Below, piece by piece: positions 1 to 10,552 of a stretch of 64,000 nt of DNA (position 1 is the stretch's first letter; each line of letters starts with the position of its first letter). The notes under the pieces were generated by a model. It was not told the DNA's origin and ran no database searches. It saw only the letters and a program-made list of their open reading frames with translations. The translations under genes were made by a program, and so were the position numbers. Origin of the DNA: Mangifera indica (lineage: Eukaryota; Streptophyta; Magnoliopsida; Sapindales; Anacardiaceae); the NCBI RefSeq assembly GCF_011075055.1, contig NC_058151.1, positions 5,846,251 to 5,910,250 of the forward strand, given 5' to 3'.

Positions 1-215
1 TGCATTAGCAATATTAGTTTAGGGGTAATTTTGTAAATGAATAGCATGTCTTTCTTGGGAACTACAAAATTGTGATTCCTCAGCTCTCTAACTTTCCTCC
101 GTCTCCTGGTTGAGATGTAATATCTCTTGTAGCATTCCATAGGTTATAGGAAAAATATTGAAACCATTTTATCTTTCCAATATGGTATTGGAGGTTGAGA
201 TTGACTTGAAGAGAG

Positions 216-536
216 TGTTAGATTGAATCTATAAATTAGTTCATATCACTTGGTGGTCTCGTTAAGAGATGAGTAAGGAAGCAATATCTGAGTAAATAAG
301 GTTAATGCAACAACATCAATTGTAGCAAATAAAAAACACAAAATCGAATGAAATTCAACTTCAATTTATGTGTTAGAGTTTATTCAACTTCAATTGAATG
401 CGATTTCCTATTATGTATTACTATATACTGATTCCTTGATTTTTATTTTCTTGTATAAAACTTAATGCATGTATAAATTCATTTATAATTCAGACAATAA
501 AATATATACAAAAATTATTTTATTTAATTCTCCACA
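216..536 (+). repeat. Possible short Copia-type LTR (solo or 5' LTR)
   Basis: The segment begins TGTTAGATTG and ends CACA, so it has the TG...CA termini of an LTR. A purine-rich stretch (gaagagag) lies directly before it, as a polypurine tract would. TGTTATCAGAGC follows at 537-548, one base different from the initiator-Met tRNA primer-binding site TGGTATCAGAGC. The length of about 320 bp fits short-LTR Copia lineages. No matching second LTR and no recognisable gag were seen, and there is no target-site duplication for a solo LTR. This is an inference from termini only. Confidence 0.35.
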
Positions 537-548
537 TGTTATCAGAGC

Positions 549-1259
549 GTAACATTTTCTTTTGTATCCTACTAGTTTAAAAACTATTTTTTCCAATTAC
601 AATTTTCATCCCTTATTTTGAGAACTCAAAATTTCACCCCAACATAGGAGGATATTTTAACCAGCCGATCAGTATCTTTCCGGCATTGTCCACTTTTTTA
701 ACAACTATCTCTGTGGGTTCTGTATAACCAAATTTCTAATTTTCTGCACTGCTTTTAAAAACTATTATTGGGCTTTCCTGCATGAGATATTGGATTGGGT
801 TTGGATAATTATTATTGCTGGGTCATTGGTTGATTGTTTGTTGGATAGTTGGGCTTAAAGAAATAATAGTTGGGGCATTTGTTACTTGAATGTGTTGAGT
901 GTTGGATAATTATGCCTGGAGCGTGGATCTTGGTTATTATTTTGGTGCTCCATGTGTGCATGTAGTGACCGGGCGACCCTTGGATGAATTAGTGGAAGAA
1001 ATTGAAGATTTCGAAAGAGCCTCCAAACACATATATGAAATTCAAACACCCTGTATCGATTTAATATGTTTTCAATTTCATTTACCTTGATCTTGTTGGA
1101 GTTAATGTTTCTTTTCTTGTAATTTCGTAAACATACGGGACTTTACTAGAATTTCCCCTATAAATATGCTTTTGAGAGCAATTATTTAGAAAAATGGAAA
1201 AATATACAAAGTGTTGCTATTTACCTTCGATTGCCGATAATATTCTACATTTATATTAT
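549..1259. other. Unassigned stretch after the LTR-like piece
   Basis: No recognisable gene. The segment follows a PBS-like site and contains a phrase (tttccggcatt) reminiscent of Copia leader regions. It carries a 63-codon open frame on the + strand (899-1090) whose translation I do not recognise. It may be the decayed leader/gag of a Copia element. Confidence 0.3.
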
Positions 1260-1620
1260 TTTCTTAAGAAAATAATAACAATTTTTTAAAATTATTTTAA
1301 ATATTATAATTAAATAATAAATCAGTTTAACCACTAATTGGAAGTCCCATCTGATCAATTTGCAATGTGGTTCCAAAAATTAGTTATATTATTCTATAAA
1401 TTAATACCTTAAAGCAGGTATTAATGGATGACAACTACATTAGCTTTATTAGTAAATTGAGAATTTAATTATTATTTTCTTTATTTTATATATATATATA
1501 TAATGATAATATATTATTATATAATTAGATGATTAAAAATTAAAGAGAAAATAATACTTAATTATATAATAATACATAATTATTTATATACAAAATTGTG
1601 TATATTTTTATATGTACATA
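1260..1620. repeat. AT-rich repeat, first copy of a diverged direct duplication
   Basis: This stretch resembles 3230-3560. Both contain a run of short AT words, then the phrase atcaatttgcaat followed by tgg, then an AT dinucleotide tract and a similar block ending in a tttttatatgtacata-like phrase. The similarity was seen by eye and is imperfect. A related AT-rich block also occurs near 1700-1830 and 5336-5480. Confidence 0.35.
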
Positions 1621-1869
1621 GTGTATATTTACATGAAGAGATAAATTAAAATCTAAATAACTGAAAAAAACATAAATTTAGTATTTCATTGTATATGAAT
1701 ATGCATATATATTAATATGTTATTATATAATTAGATATTATAATTATTTTAAAATTATTTAATCAAATAATAATATATTTATATGTGTATATATTTGTAC
1801 ACTAAAAATATACAAACAAAATTTTATTATTTTTAATTTTAACTGCACAAAATTTTATGAAAAGCAATA

Positions 1870-2024
1870 CTATGTGTACCCACTTTAGATACACAAATGT
1901 ATACACACTTATATGTGTCATCATATGATTGGTTATTATTTTGTTCTTAATTCAAAATCATCCAATCACATGATGACACATATAAATATGTATATATTTA
2001 TGTAACCAAAGTGGATACACATAG
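1870..2024. mobile_element. Hairpin MITE, copy 1
   Basis: About 155 bp that folds on itself. The left arm starts CTATGTGTACCCACTTT and the right arm ends AAAGTGGATACACATAG, its near-perfect inverse. The similarity continues inward through TGTGTCATCATATGATTGG and CCAATCACATGATGACACA. No coding capacity. A second, more decayed copy lies at about 23660-23783. The target duplication is not clear, so the superfamily is not assigned. Confidence 0.65.
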
Positions 2025-2076
2025 TTTTATTGTTTTATGAATAAGAAAATGGATAGTGCTTCAACGTATATTCTAT

Positions 2077-3046
2077 TATTTTTTGGGCCAAAAGAGTTTT
2101 TCCCCACCCCAAGGTTAGGTGTAATTCTAAACTCACATTATCTAATTTTTAAAAGCCAAAAATTCATCCATAAGTCAATTTTTATTTAAAGTCTTAGTTA
2201 AAATTAGGGGTAAAACTATTATTTAACAAAAACTTTAAAACAAAAATTTTATTGCATTTTTTCTCATCGGTTTGAAAATCTAACAATTATTTCTCATTTA
2301 AAGTTTAAAAAATAACAATTTTTCTCTTAGAGTTTTGAAACTATTATCTAAGATGACAAAGTTCTTCATCTCTAATTATGTTAACTCTCCTTTCCAAATG
2401 TATCTCTCTCTGCCGATCAAACCTTACCCACTAACGAGATCAATTTCCTTTAATGAAGATGAAATTATCTTTATTAGAGTGTCTTTGTCTTAGACGAAGA
2501 CAATTTTGTCTTCGTTCAAGATGAAATTGACTATCAGAGGTCTTAGACAGTTACTTCATCTCCGTCTAGACCTCCAACGATTGTCTTTATCTAAATTGAA
2601 GACAAAATCATCTTTGTCTGAAACCTCAAACGATCGACGAAATCATCTTCATTCGAGATGAAGACAATTTTATCTTTATTGGAGGAAATCAATTTCGCCA
2701 ATGGATGGGATTTGATTGGTAAGAAGAGATAAGTCGGGAGGAAAAACCAATGTAATTGAAGAAGGTAAACATTGTCGTCTCCAGTGACGGTTTCAAAACA
2801 GGGGAATTGCTGCTTTTCAAAATTTGGGTAAAAAAATTGTTAAATTTTCAAAATTTGAGAAGAAAATATAATAAAACTTTAATTTTTAATTTTTTTGATT
2901 AAATGACAGCTTTACTTTTAATACTAACCAAAATTTTAAACGAAAATTGACTTATAAATAGATGTTTGAGCTTTTAAAAATTGGAGAGTGCAAGTTTAAG
3001 ATTACACGTAACCTTGGATGGGAACATGTCTTTTGGTCTATTTTTT
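2077..3046. mobile_element. Non-autonomous TIR element with 8-bp target duplication
   Basis: The element proper is about 2085-3038. The two ends form inverted repeats of roughly 150 bp: the left arm starts GGGCCAAAAGAG, and the right arm ends CATGTCTTTTGGTC. Both arms carry the inverted pair AAGGTTAGGTGTAATC-like / GATTACACGTAACCTT. Identical octamers TATTTTTT flank it at 2077-2084 and 3039-3046. An 8-bp duplication fits hAT-type transposition. The interior has repeated GAAGACAA/TTGTCTTC words and no transposase. The low-complexity octamer weakens the family assignment. Confidence 0.6.
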
Positions 3047-3229
3047 GTGTAAGCTGCATGATTAAATGTGAAGAGTTCGCAATTCTTTAACTAAAACAAC
3101 AAAATTTAACAAAATGGGGGTTAATGTCTTTTTTCAAAGCTATTGGATGCATGATTAAATGGAGATTGTGAGTTTAAATTAGGTTTGTTTTTATTTTATA
3201 ATAATTAAAATTATATATTTAATAATAAA

Positions 3230-3560
3230 TTATATAAAATAATTTTAAATATTTTATTTAAATAATTAATCATAGCCACCGATGGGATGTCCTCTCCATC
3301 TTATCAATTTGCAATCTGGTATTATTTTATATATATATATACACACATGCAGTGTTATATATATAATTTTTATATATAATTTTATAAATAAATAATAATA
3401 TATTATTATATAATTAAATAGTAAAAAATTAAAAATAAAATAATATTTAATTATATGATAATATATCATTATTTATATATAAAATTATATATAAAAGTTG
3501 TATATATAATTTTATTATTTATGCATATAACTCTGTATATTTTTGTATGTACATACTTAC
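3230..3560. repeat. AT-rich repeat, second copy of a diverged direct duplication
   Basis: This is the counterpart of 1260-1620, with the shared phrase atcaatttgcaat at about 3303 and a similar AT-rich tail up to about 3560. No coding capacity was seen. Confidence 0.35.
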
Positions 3561-3739
3561 AAATGGGGGATATTAATTAAAATCGGTAAAAAATTTTCCG
3601 CGTAAATGTTTTTAGGCAAACGTACAGTAGTTTTACTTTTATAAGTGAATTTTTTTGTAACTCCAAAAATACCCTCTAGCTTATTATGTCATTTTCAATC
3701 ATTCTGTGTGTGGAATGCCAAGGATCGTACAGAATACGT

Positions 3740-3897
3740 GAGTGCATGCAGAGTGCTGGGTGTGTGCGGGTGTGTACAGAGTGCGTGGGTGCGTGCAGGT
3801 GCGTACAGAGTGCGTGGGTGCGTGCGGAGTGCGTACAGAGTATGTGAGTGCATGTGGGTGCATGAGTGCGTGAGTGTGTGCAAGGTGCATACGCACC

Positions 3898-3898
<1 letters not shown>
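3740..3898 (+). repeat. GT-rich minisatellite
   Basis: Degenerate tandem units around GTGCGTGCAGAG / GTGCGTGGGTGCGTAC. The spurious open frames here encode Cys/Val/Arg-rich low-complexity peptides and should not be treated as genes. Confidence 0.7.

Positions 3899-3900
<2 letters not shown>

Positions 3901-3982
<82 letters not shown>
3901..3982. repeat. (AT)41 microsatellite
   Basis: An uninterrupted AT dinucleotide repeat of about 82 bp directly after the GT-rich minisatellite. Shorter AT tracts occur at about 4362-4381 and 4518-4553. Confidence 0.95.
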
Positions 3983-3990
<8 letters not shown>

Positions 3991-4359
3991 GTGTGAGATA
4001 TTAATTAAAATACGTAAAATTTTATCGTTTGAACTTTTTTAGACAAACGTACAGTCATTTTATCTTTATAAACAAATTTATTTGTAATTTCAAAAATACC
4101 CTCCCAGCTCTGTAGGTGTCATACATGGTGCATAGGCGCGGGAAAGAATGCTTGAGTGCATGAGGAGTGCGCGGGGTGCGTGCGAATTAAAATTATAGGC
4201 ATCATTATTTAATATAATATATAATATGCGTAAAATATTTAATTATATGCCTATAATATTTAATATAATATATATAAATAATAATAATAATTTTTAAATA
4301 TATAATATTATTATATATATTTATTATATTTTTTAAATATTATATTATATTATTTAATA

Positions 4360-4392
<33 letters not shown>

Positions 4393-4515
4393 TTGAGATA
4401 TTAATTAAAATCGGCAAAATTTTTTCTCGTAAACCTTTTTAGGTAAACGTACAATAATTTTACTTGTCTATTTAATAATAGAGAGTGCGTGTACCCTCGC
4501 ACGCTCTCACTGTGT

Positions 4516-4558
<43 letters not shown>

Positions 4559-4796
4559 TATTTAAATATATATTATATTTTTTAATATATATTTATTATA
4601 TATATATAATATAATATAATATTTAAAAAATATAATAATATAATATATATATTTAAAAATTATTATTATTATTATTTTTATATATTATATTAAATTAATA
4701 ATATTATAATATTTAATATAATATATATAAATAATAATAATTTATATATATATATAAAAGAGGGTGCGTGCACCTTGTATATATATATTTATATTT

Positions 4797-5030
4797 TTTA
4801 CGTATCCGCACGCACCCACGCACCTTGTAAGCACCCATGCATCCTATATGCACTCCACATGCACCCTGTATGCACTCCACATGCACCCATGCACTCTGTA
4901 TACACCCCCACACACTGTACGCATTCGCACACACCCTGCACACACCCACACACCCTGCACACACCCACACACCCTCAACTCACTCATGCACCCTATGCGC
5001 ACCTATACACTCTATACGACTCTTCACATT
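4797..5030 (-). repeat. CA-rich minisatellite, inverse of the 3740-3898 array
   Basis: Degenerate tandem units around CATGCACCCTGTATGCACTC and CACACCCTGCACACACC. It is the reverse-complement type of the left array and lies at the mirrored position within the fold-back structure. Open frames in it are low-complexity artefacts. Confidence 0.7.
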
Positions 5031-5189
5031 CCACACACAAAATTGTTGAAAGTGACGTAATAAGTCAGAAGGATATTTTTGGAATTACAAATAAATTTAC
5101 TTATAAATGTAAAACTGTTGTACGTTTGCCTAAAAAGGTTTACGCTGACAAAATTTTATCGATTTTAATTAATATCCCTATTTTTTTAG

Positions 5190-5600
5190 GTGAAAGGATA
5201 ACTTTGTACTCGAGTTATAGTGTAATTTTAAAAACATATTTATAGTAGTTGGAAAAACTAAACACTCACCATAAACTAATTAGGGGAAATAATTTTATTA
5301 TCTGTTTTTTATAAACAAAAAAAATATATTAATATATAATTATCTAATTAGATGCTATTTTATAATTATTTTAAAATTATTTAATTATATAATAATATAT
5401 TTGTTTATATAAGTATATATTTATATATCAAAAATATATATATACATATATTTTATGATTTTTAATTTTATAAGATGTCACTGTTATAAACCGCTAGATG
5501 TTATTAAATTAATTTTCATAGCTTAATATCAGCCATTGGAAAATGAATCACAGGGATGAAATTTTCCCAACGTATGACGACCACCACACAATCGTTAATT
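5190..5600. other. AT-rich upstream flank of the SufB gene
   Basis: No gene seen. About 5336-5480 resembles the AT-rich block at 1700-1830 (shared words such as TTATAATTATTTTAAAATTA), so part of the flank is repeat-derived. Confidence 0.4.
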
Positions 5601-5610
5601 TATAAAATAA
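5601..5610 (+). promoter_or_regulatory. Candidate TATA box of the SufB gene
   Basis: TATAAAATAA lies about 80 bp before the ATG at 5690, leaving room for a start site roughly 30 bp downstream and a short 5' UTR. The region is AT-rich, so this is a plausible but not decisive call. Confidence 0.35.
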
Positions 5611-5689
5611 ATAAATAAATGAAATTAAAACTTAAAGTTAAAACAGAGACCGCCGCAAAGGAACACCAGAAGCACTCCTTCGCAAAAAA

Positions 5690-8600
5690 ATGACTTCTCT
5701 CCTCGCAAACGGTACCTCGACCATCTATTCACCAAAACTCGCCAAAGCCTTTCACCCAAAATCCAAACCAAATTTCAATTCTTCAAGGCTCTTTAAGATC
5801 CGGGCTGATGTCGCCTACGGCGAAGGTAAAGTTTCAATCTCAAGCTCCGATGATAAAATTCAAGAATTTCTTCGTAATCGTGAATACGACAAGAAATTTG
5901 GTTTTACAATGGATATTGACTCCTTCGCTATCCCTAAAGGTCTTTCTAAAGAAACCATTCGTTTAATTTCTTCTTTAAAAGAAGAACCTGATTGGATGCT
6001 TGAGTTTAGATTGAATGCCTTTGATAAATTCTTAAAGATGAAAGAACCTAAATGGTCTGATAATCGTTACGAACCTATTAATTTTCAAGATATTTGTTAC
6101 TATTCTGCGCCCAAGAAGAAACCCACCTTAAGTAGCCTTGATGAGGCCGACCCTCAACTCCTTAAGTACTTTGATAGACTGGGTGTTCCATTAAATGAGC
6201 GTAATAGGTTAGCTAATGTGGCGGTTGATGCTGTTCTTGATAGTGTTTCTATTGCCACAACACATAGGAAGACTCTAGAGAAGGCTGGTGTTATTTTCTG
6301 CTCCATTTCTGAAGCGATTAAGGAGTACCCAGATTTAGTTAGGAAGTATTTGGGAAGAGTTGTGCCCAGTGAGGATAATTACTATGCTGCTTTGAATTCT
6401 GCAGTGTTTAGTGATGGATCATTTTGTTATATACCCAAGGATGTCAAGTGTCCCATGCAAATTTCGACTTATTTTAGAATTAATGCCCTGGAAACGGGCC
6501 AATTTGAGAGGACTTTGATAGTTGCCGATGACAAAAGTTTCGTGGAGTATTTGGAAGGCTGTACGGCTCCTTCATACAATAGGAATCAGCTGCATGCTGC
6601 TGTGGTTGAGTTATATTGTGCTGAGGGTGCAGAGATCAAGTACTCTACTGTTCAGAATTGGTATGCAGGGGATGAGGAAGGCAATGGTGGGATATATAAT
6701 TTTGTGACAAAGAGAGGACTTTGTGCTGGGGCTCGCTCTAAGATATCGTGGACTCAGGTGGAGACAGGATCCGCAATTACATGGAAGTACCCGAGTGTTG
6801 TTTTGGAAGGTGATGATACAGTGGGGGAATTCTACTCCGTTGCATTGACCAACAATTATCAGCAGGCTGATACAGGGACTAAGATGATACATAAAGGGAA
6901 GAATACAAAAAGTAGGATTATTTCAAAAGGTATTTCAACTGGGAAATCAAGAAATTGTTATAGGGGGCTTGTGCAGGTTCAGTCAAAGGCAGAGAATGCT
7001 CGAAACTCCTCACAGTGTGATTCAATGCTTATTGGTGACAATGCAGCTGCCAATACCTATCCTTACATCCAGGTATTATTCTTTGTTTTATTTGTGATTC
7101 TTCTTATAATGCATTGGGTTGACTACTTATCTATTTTATTTGCTTTTATGGTGTTAATTAGTTTTGTTCTTATATTGATCTCTGTTTTTTCATGGCTTTC
7201 TCTTTTTGCTCAATATAATATACTACTGTAGTCTATGCAAAATGCTACATACTAATGGCTTTGAGGCATAATGCCACAGCCTCATGGCAAATTAAAATTA
7301 GGTGAGTTATGCTCTTTCCATAGTGAGATGGAATTCATGTAAATTTCTATGTTTGCACTTGGTTGAGTGCTGTCAAGTAGGGAGGACAGTGTATGTATAA
7401 ATTCTTACTTCAGACATTTCTTTTCTGTAAAATATCAACTGTATAAACCTTTCCATGGGCCACGTACTAGGATAGAAATTGAAATTTGACAGGAATCTTT
7501 GCCTAGTAAAGCATCCCTGCAGGTATAAATTTGTCTGAAGAAAATCATCATTAAACCCATGAACAAAGACAAGCTGAAGGTTCAAGATTCCAAATCCTAT
7601 GATCATCCTTCACACAATCTAATTAGCATTCTCAACTAAGGAATAAATAGAAAATAATTCACTAACTTCCTCATCCCTCCTTTTTCCTTACAAAACCAAA
7701 TTCCACCTCAAAAGTATAATTAGGACGATAAAACTGACCCCTTTATTGATACTTTGTGCACTCTAGATAAATGCAAAGTATTGGGAACAACGAGCTGAAG
7801 AGATCTCTCCATGCCAGAAAAATTTGAGGAGTTGCTTTCCAATGACTTTGATAGGTACCTGAGTCAAGACTCCTCCAGCAGCTGTTCCTCCCTTCCACGC
7901 CAATCACCCAGCCTCCAGTTTCCAGCTCCCTAACTCCACAACTCAACTCACAATAAAAATGCACAAATACGAATACAAATGGGACAGAATAATCTCCTGG
8001 AAAATATTCATTCACTTTCAAAAGAATTACAAAGTTGGCACATTACATGTGATTTCCACACTTCAATCAAGAGATTACAACTCAAAGCAAAAACAAGAAC
8101 AAACAGCAATTACACAGCAAGTACAAAAGTTCACTGCTCACTTCAGGCTTCCGAGAGGCCTGTACTCTCCCTACATTCTTTCTGTTTTTCCATCCATCCC
8201 TTTTCTGGTCCTGCAGCTGCCTTTTTGTCCTTTTTCCTCTGTTGCCAACAACTTTGCCGCCAAGTCTCTGCCAAGTTTGCTCTTTTCTCCAAATTGACCT
8301 TGCAATAAAATAATTGCTGACTGTTCTACTTGCTCCAATCTCTTGCTGCCACTTGTTCTATTTCTTTTCTTCTCTTCTTTCCTACGAGAGAAATATACAT
8401 GAGTCCTAACAGACTTATAGAATAACTCCTATGTACAATATTAAGATCCCATTATCATTCTGCTTATTTATACTTTTAGCCACTTCATGTTAATGGAAAT
8501 TACTCTCTAGAGAAAATCTTTAAAGCCATATTCCTAGCAAATGCTATATTTCATTTTACCAAATTGCCAATCCCAATCCATCTTTATTTCTTGACTGAGA

Positions 8601-9061
8601 AAATAACCTTCCAGTGGACAAGTTGCATCTTCCTTTTCTCCTTCATCATGTCCATAAAAATCCCCTGTTAATGTTTCAGTTCTTGAGTTGTGAGAAGTCC
8701 TATTGTTATCATATTTCTAAAAATTAGACATTCTGGCAATACTATTATGGTTTCTTTATTCTTGATTTTCCTTCTCTGCTTGCTATGTGAGGAAAATAGT
8801 GGTTCCTGTTAGATTGGTTGTTTGATATCTTTTCATGAACAGGTGAAGAATCCCACTGCTGTTGTTGAACACGAAGCCAGCACCTCTAAAATTGGTGAAG
8901 ATCAGCTGTTCTACTTCCAGCAGAGAGGGATTGACTATGAGAAAGCCATGGCTGCTATGATTTCTGGATTTTGCCGTGATGTTTTTAATGAACTTCCTGA
9001 TGAATTTGGTGCTGAGGTGAACCAGCTCATGAGTTTGAAACTTGAGGGATCTGTGGGCTAG
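5690..9061 (+). CDS. SUFB: Plastid Fe-S cluster scaffold SufB (ABCI8-type), exons 5690-7072 and 8843-9061
   Basis: The product is the SufB subunit of the SUF system, which builds Fe-S clusters on the SufB-SufC-SufD complex in the plastid stroma. The spliced product is 533 residues: 461 from exon 1 and 72 from exon 2, joined in phase 0 (CAG|GTATTA ... AACAG|GTGAAG). Residues 1 to about 45 are rich in Ser, Lys and Asn with few acids, as in a plastid transit peptide. The core carries SufB motifs such as [54 protein letters not shown] and [15 protein letters not shown], then [16 protein letters not shown] and [11 protein letters not shown], ending LEGSVG. By position from the C-terminus, Cys443 and Glu472 match E. 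coli SufB Cys405 and Glu434, reported as functional residues. No Walker motifs are expected in this subunit. The ATG chosen is the first in a frame open to the transit peptide. The frame is intact and the call is firm. Confidence 0.95.
7073..8842 (+). other. Intron of the SufB gene (1770 bp, phase 0)
   Basis: It begins GTATTATTC after the codon for Gln461 and ends TTTCATGAACAG before GTGAAGAAT. It separates the conserved QCDSMLIG block (exon 1) from the HEASTS..GEDQLF block (exon 2). If the intron is read through, the frame continues to 7231 and adds a hydrophobic tail that is not part of SufB. The intron also contains an antisense gene-like segment, described separately. Confidence 0.9.
7742..8716 (-). 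pseudogene. Antisense two-exon gene tail inside the SufB intron (unidentified)
   Basis: On the - strand, two putative exons splice in frame. The first (8716-8560) follows the acceptor CTAATTTTTAG and ends before the donor GTAAAATG. A 178-bp intron (8559-8382) ends TTTCTCTCGTAG, and the second exon starts at 8381 and reaches a TAG at 8328-8326. The first exon has 52 open codons including [14 protein letters not shown] and [11 protein letters not shown]. Across the junction it continues as [17 protein letters not shown] and stops. A consensus AATAAA (- strand, plus coordinates 7747-7742) lies about 580 bp downstream. I do not recognise the protein. No upstream exons were found, and the SufB exon 2 lies only about 130 bp away. 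It may be a captured or stranded 3' gene fragment, or the end of an overlapping antisense gene. The exon structure is inferred. Confidence 0.35.
8843..9061 (+). CDS. SUFB: SufB exon 2 (C-terminal 72 codons)
   Basis: It encodes the C-terminal end of SufB, from [15 protein letters not shown] to [11 protein letters not shown] and TAG. It holds the Glu equivalent to E. coli Glu434. The AT-rich sequence that follows is the presumptive 3' UTR; no single clear poly(A) signal stands out. Confidence 0.95.
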   Translation: MKNPTAVVEHEASTSKIGEDQLFYFQQRGIDYEKAMAAMISGFCRDVFNELPDEFGAEVNQLMSLKLEGSVG

Positions 9062-10552
9062 GATGCAATTGCAGTTTAGTTTATAAACATAGTTTTTAAT
9101 TTAGCTGAGTTTGAAACATAATGAGTGTAAATGAATGCTGTTTTTCCTGAAGCTAACTTACACATCTAAATTAAAATTATAATAATAGTAGTGTGGCTAC
9201 TTTTATATATTTTCTGTGAACATATGATTCTATAATCTGCATGGTAGCTAACTGGAAATGAGATAAATATATTCAGGAGATATTACGTTAAATGTTTTCG
9301 GAGGACAATAATACTGTATGGTAGTTGAGGAATGCAATTAACTTTCTGAAAATTTGGTCAGATAATACATTGCAGAGCACAGATGTTTACTAGCAGATTT
9401 CATGGCGAAATTTTTTGCGTATTTGACTTGCATGATGGAAAAGTTGAAGATTTGAGGTCATGTATGGAGTTATTGTAGGTTTATGTTTATCATTCGTCCC
9501 ATGGGCATTATCACCACATTAACAAAATTAACGAGATTTGTGTTGCCTATGTTTATATGTGAGAGCAGTTTAAAAGCAAAGCATAAATAATAGTATATTT
9601 GTTAAATCGGATCCAATACGAACAAATGTTTTATTTATTTTCTATTTGGTAGAAGTATATCTTTTATTATGACAAACAAGGTTCTGGCAAATAAAGGTTT
9701 AATCGAAGTGTCATATTAGAAGGTTTCAAATTAATTTCACTTAATACTAAAAAGGGATTTGTTATTATTGTCTTGCTAACTTTAGTTCAAATGCAAAGGG
9801 ATTATTGAAAAAAAATAATCTATCATACATTTTATAATGTAAATTAAATATGTTAGTATACAATTTTATCTATAGCAAAGTCCTTCAATCCAAGAGGGTT
9901 GATGCGTCAACTTAAGGTCTAGCTCTTTAGATCTTCGGGCTTCAAATTCACTCCTCTTTCTTCTTATCTCAATTTTCAAATATTACATGACTTTTCCTCA
10001 ATACATTTTGTTCTAAAATAAAATGAAATTTCTATTTCAATTTCACATAGAAACTTTGAGTTATATTTGAGAGAAAATAGATAAGAAAAGAAAATGCAAT
10101 CAAAAGTTGTAAAAGAAGGTATGACACATAGATCTTCTTTTAAAATTACATGATGAATTCCAAAAATAAAAACAATCCATAGATCTTTTAGGCTGTATAC
10201 CAAACACCATATATATCTCTTCAATACATAAATCAAACAATTAATACTAAAACAAATATTAAATAATTACTAAGTTGTCAAATGACAATTCACTCTCTTA
10301 TTTTAAAGAATTATTCAAATCGCAAAGGTTTGAAAAATTACAGTTTAATCCTTATCTCAAAACCACTTGTTTTTTAACTAATGCATGGGTGCACACTTAG
10401 TCATGCACAATTGTGTATGATGTCGAAGTTTGAACTCATGCACAAGAAAGGGCCATGCAAAATTTAACCTATGCATGATTTTGCATGTATGATGCATGGT
10501 CGTGCATTTAGTCACATTTGGAATTCAATAAAATTCCAAAAGCGTAAAATTA
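9062..10552. other. SufB 3' UTR and unassigned intergenic DNA
   Basis: The first 100-200 bases are probably the SufB 3' UTR. Beyond that no gene, tRNA or recognisable transposon was seen. 10380-10520 has repeated ATGCATG/GCATG words like those in the LTR family further downstream. Confidence 0.4.

Larger units (their letters stand above)
3567..5178. mobile_element. Fold-back (large inverted repeat) structure with minisatellite arms
   Basis: The outer ends are inverted repeats of each other. The left arm begins GGGATATTAATTAAAATCGG; the right arm ends GATTTTAATTAATATCCC. The inverse similarity runs for about 180 bp and includes the pair TTTTTAGGCAAACGTACA / TGTACGTTTGCCTAAAAA. Inside each arm is a GT-rich (left) or CA-rich (right) minisatellite, also complementary in kind. 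Two further direct copies of the end sequence start near 3995 and 4395, so the structure seems built from several copies of one unit. The centre is almost pure AT repeat. No transposase is present and no clear target duplication was seen. Confidence 0.55.

Noticed and set aside
899..1090. 63-codon + strand frame with VTGRPLDELVEEIEDFERASK
   Set aside because: Not recognisable and short; no promoter or splice context. Mentioned only in the description of the interval.
3645..5245. Several overlapping open frames on both strands encoding Cys/His/Val-rich or Thr/His-rich peptides
   Set aside because: They are translations of GT/CA minisatellites and AT repeats in several frames at once; low complexity, no domain.
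7959..8308. Two overlapping + strand frames of about 110 codons in the SufB intron
   Set aside because: They lie opposite the proposed antisense 3' UTR and last exon and show no domain; chance frames.
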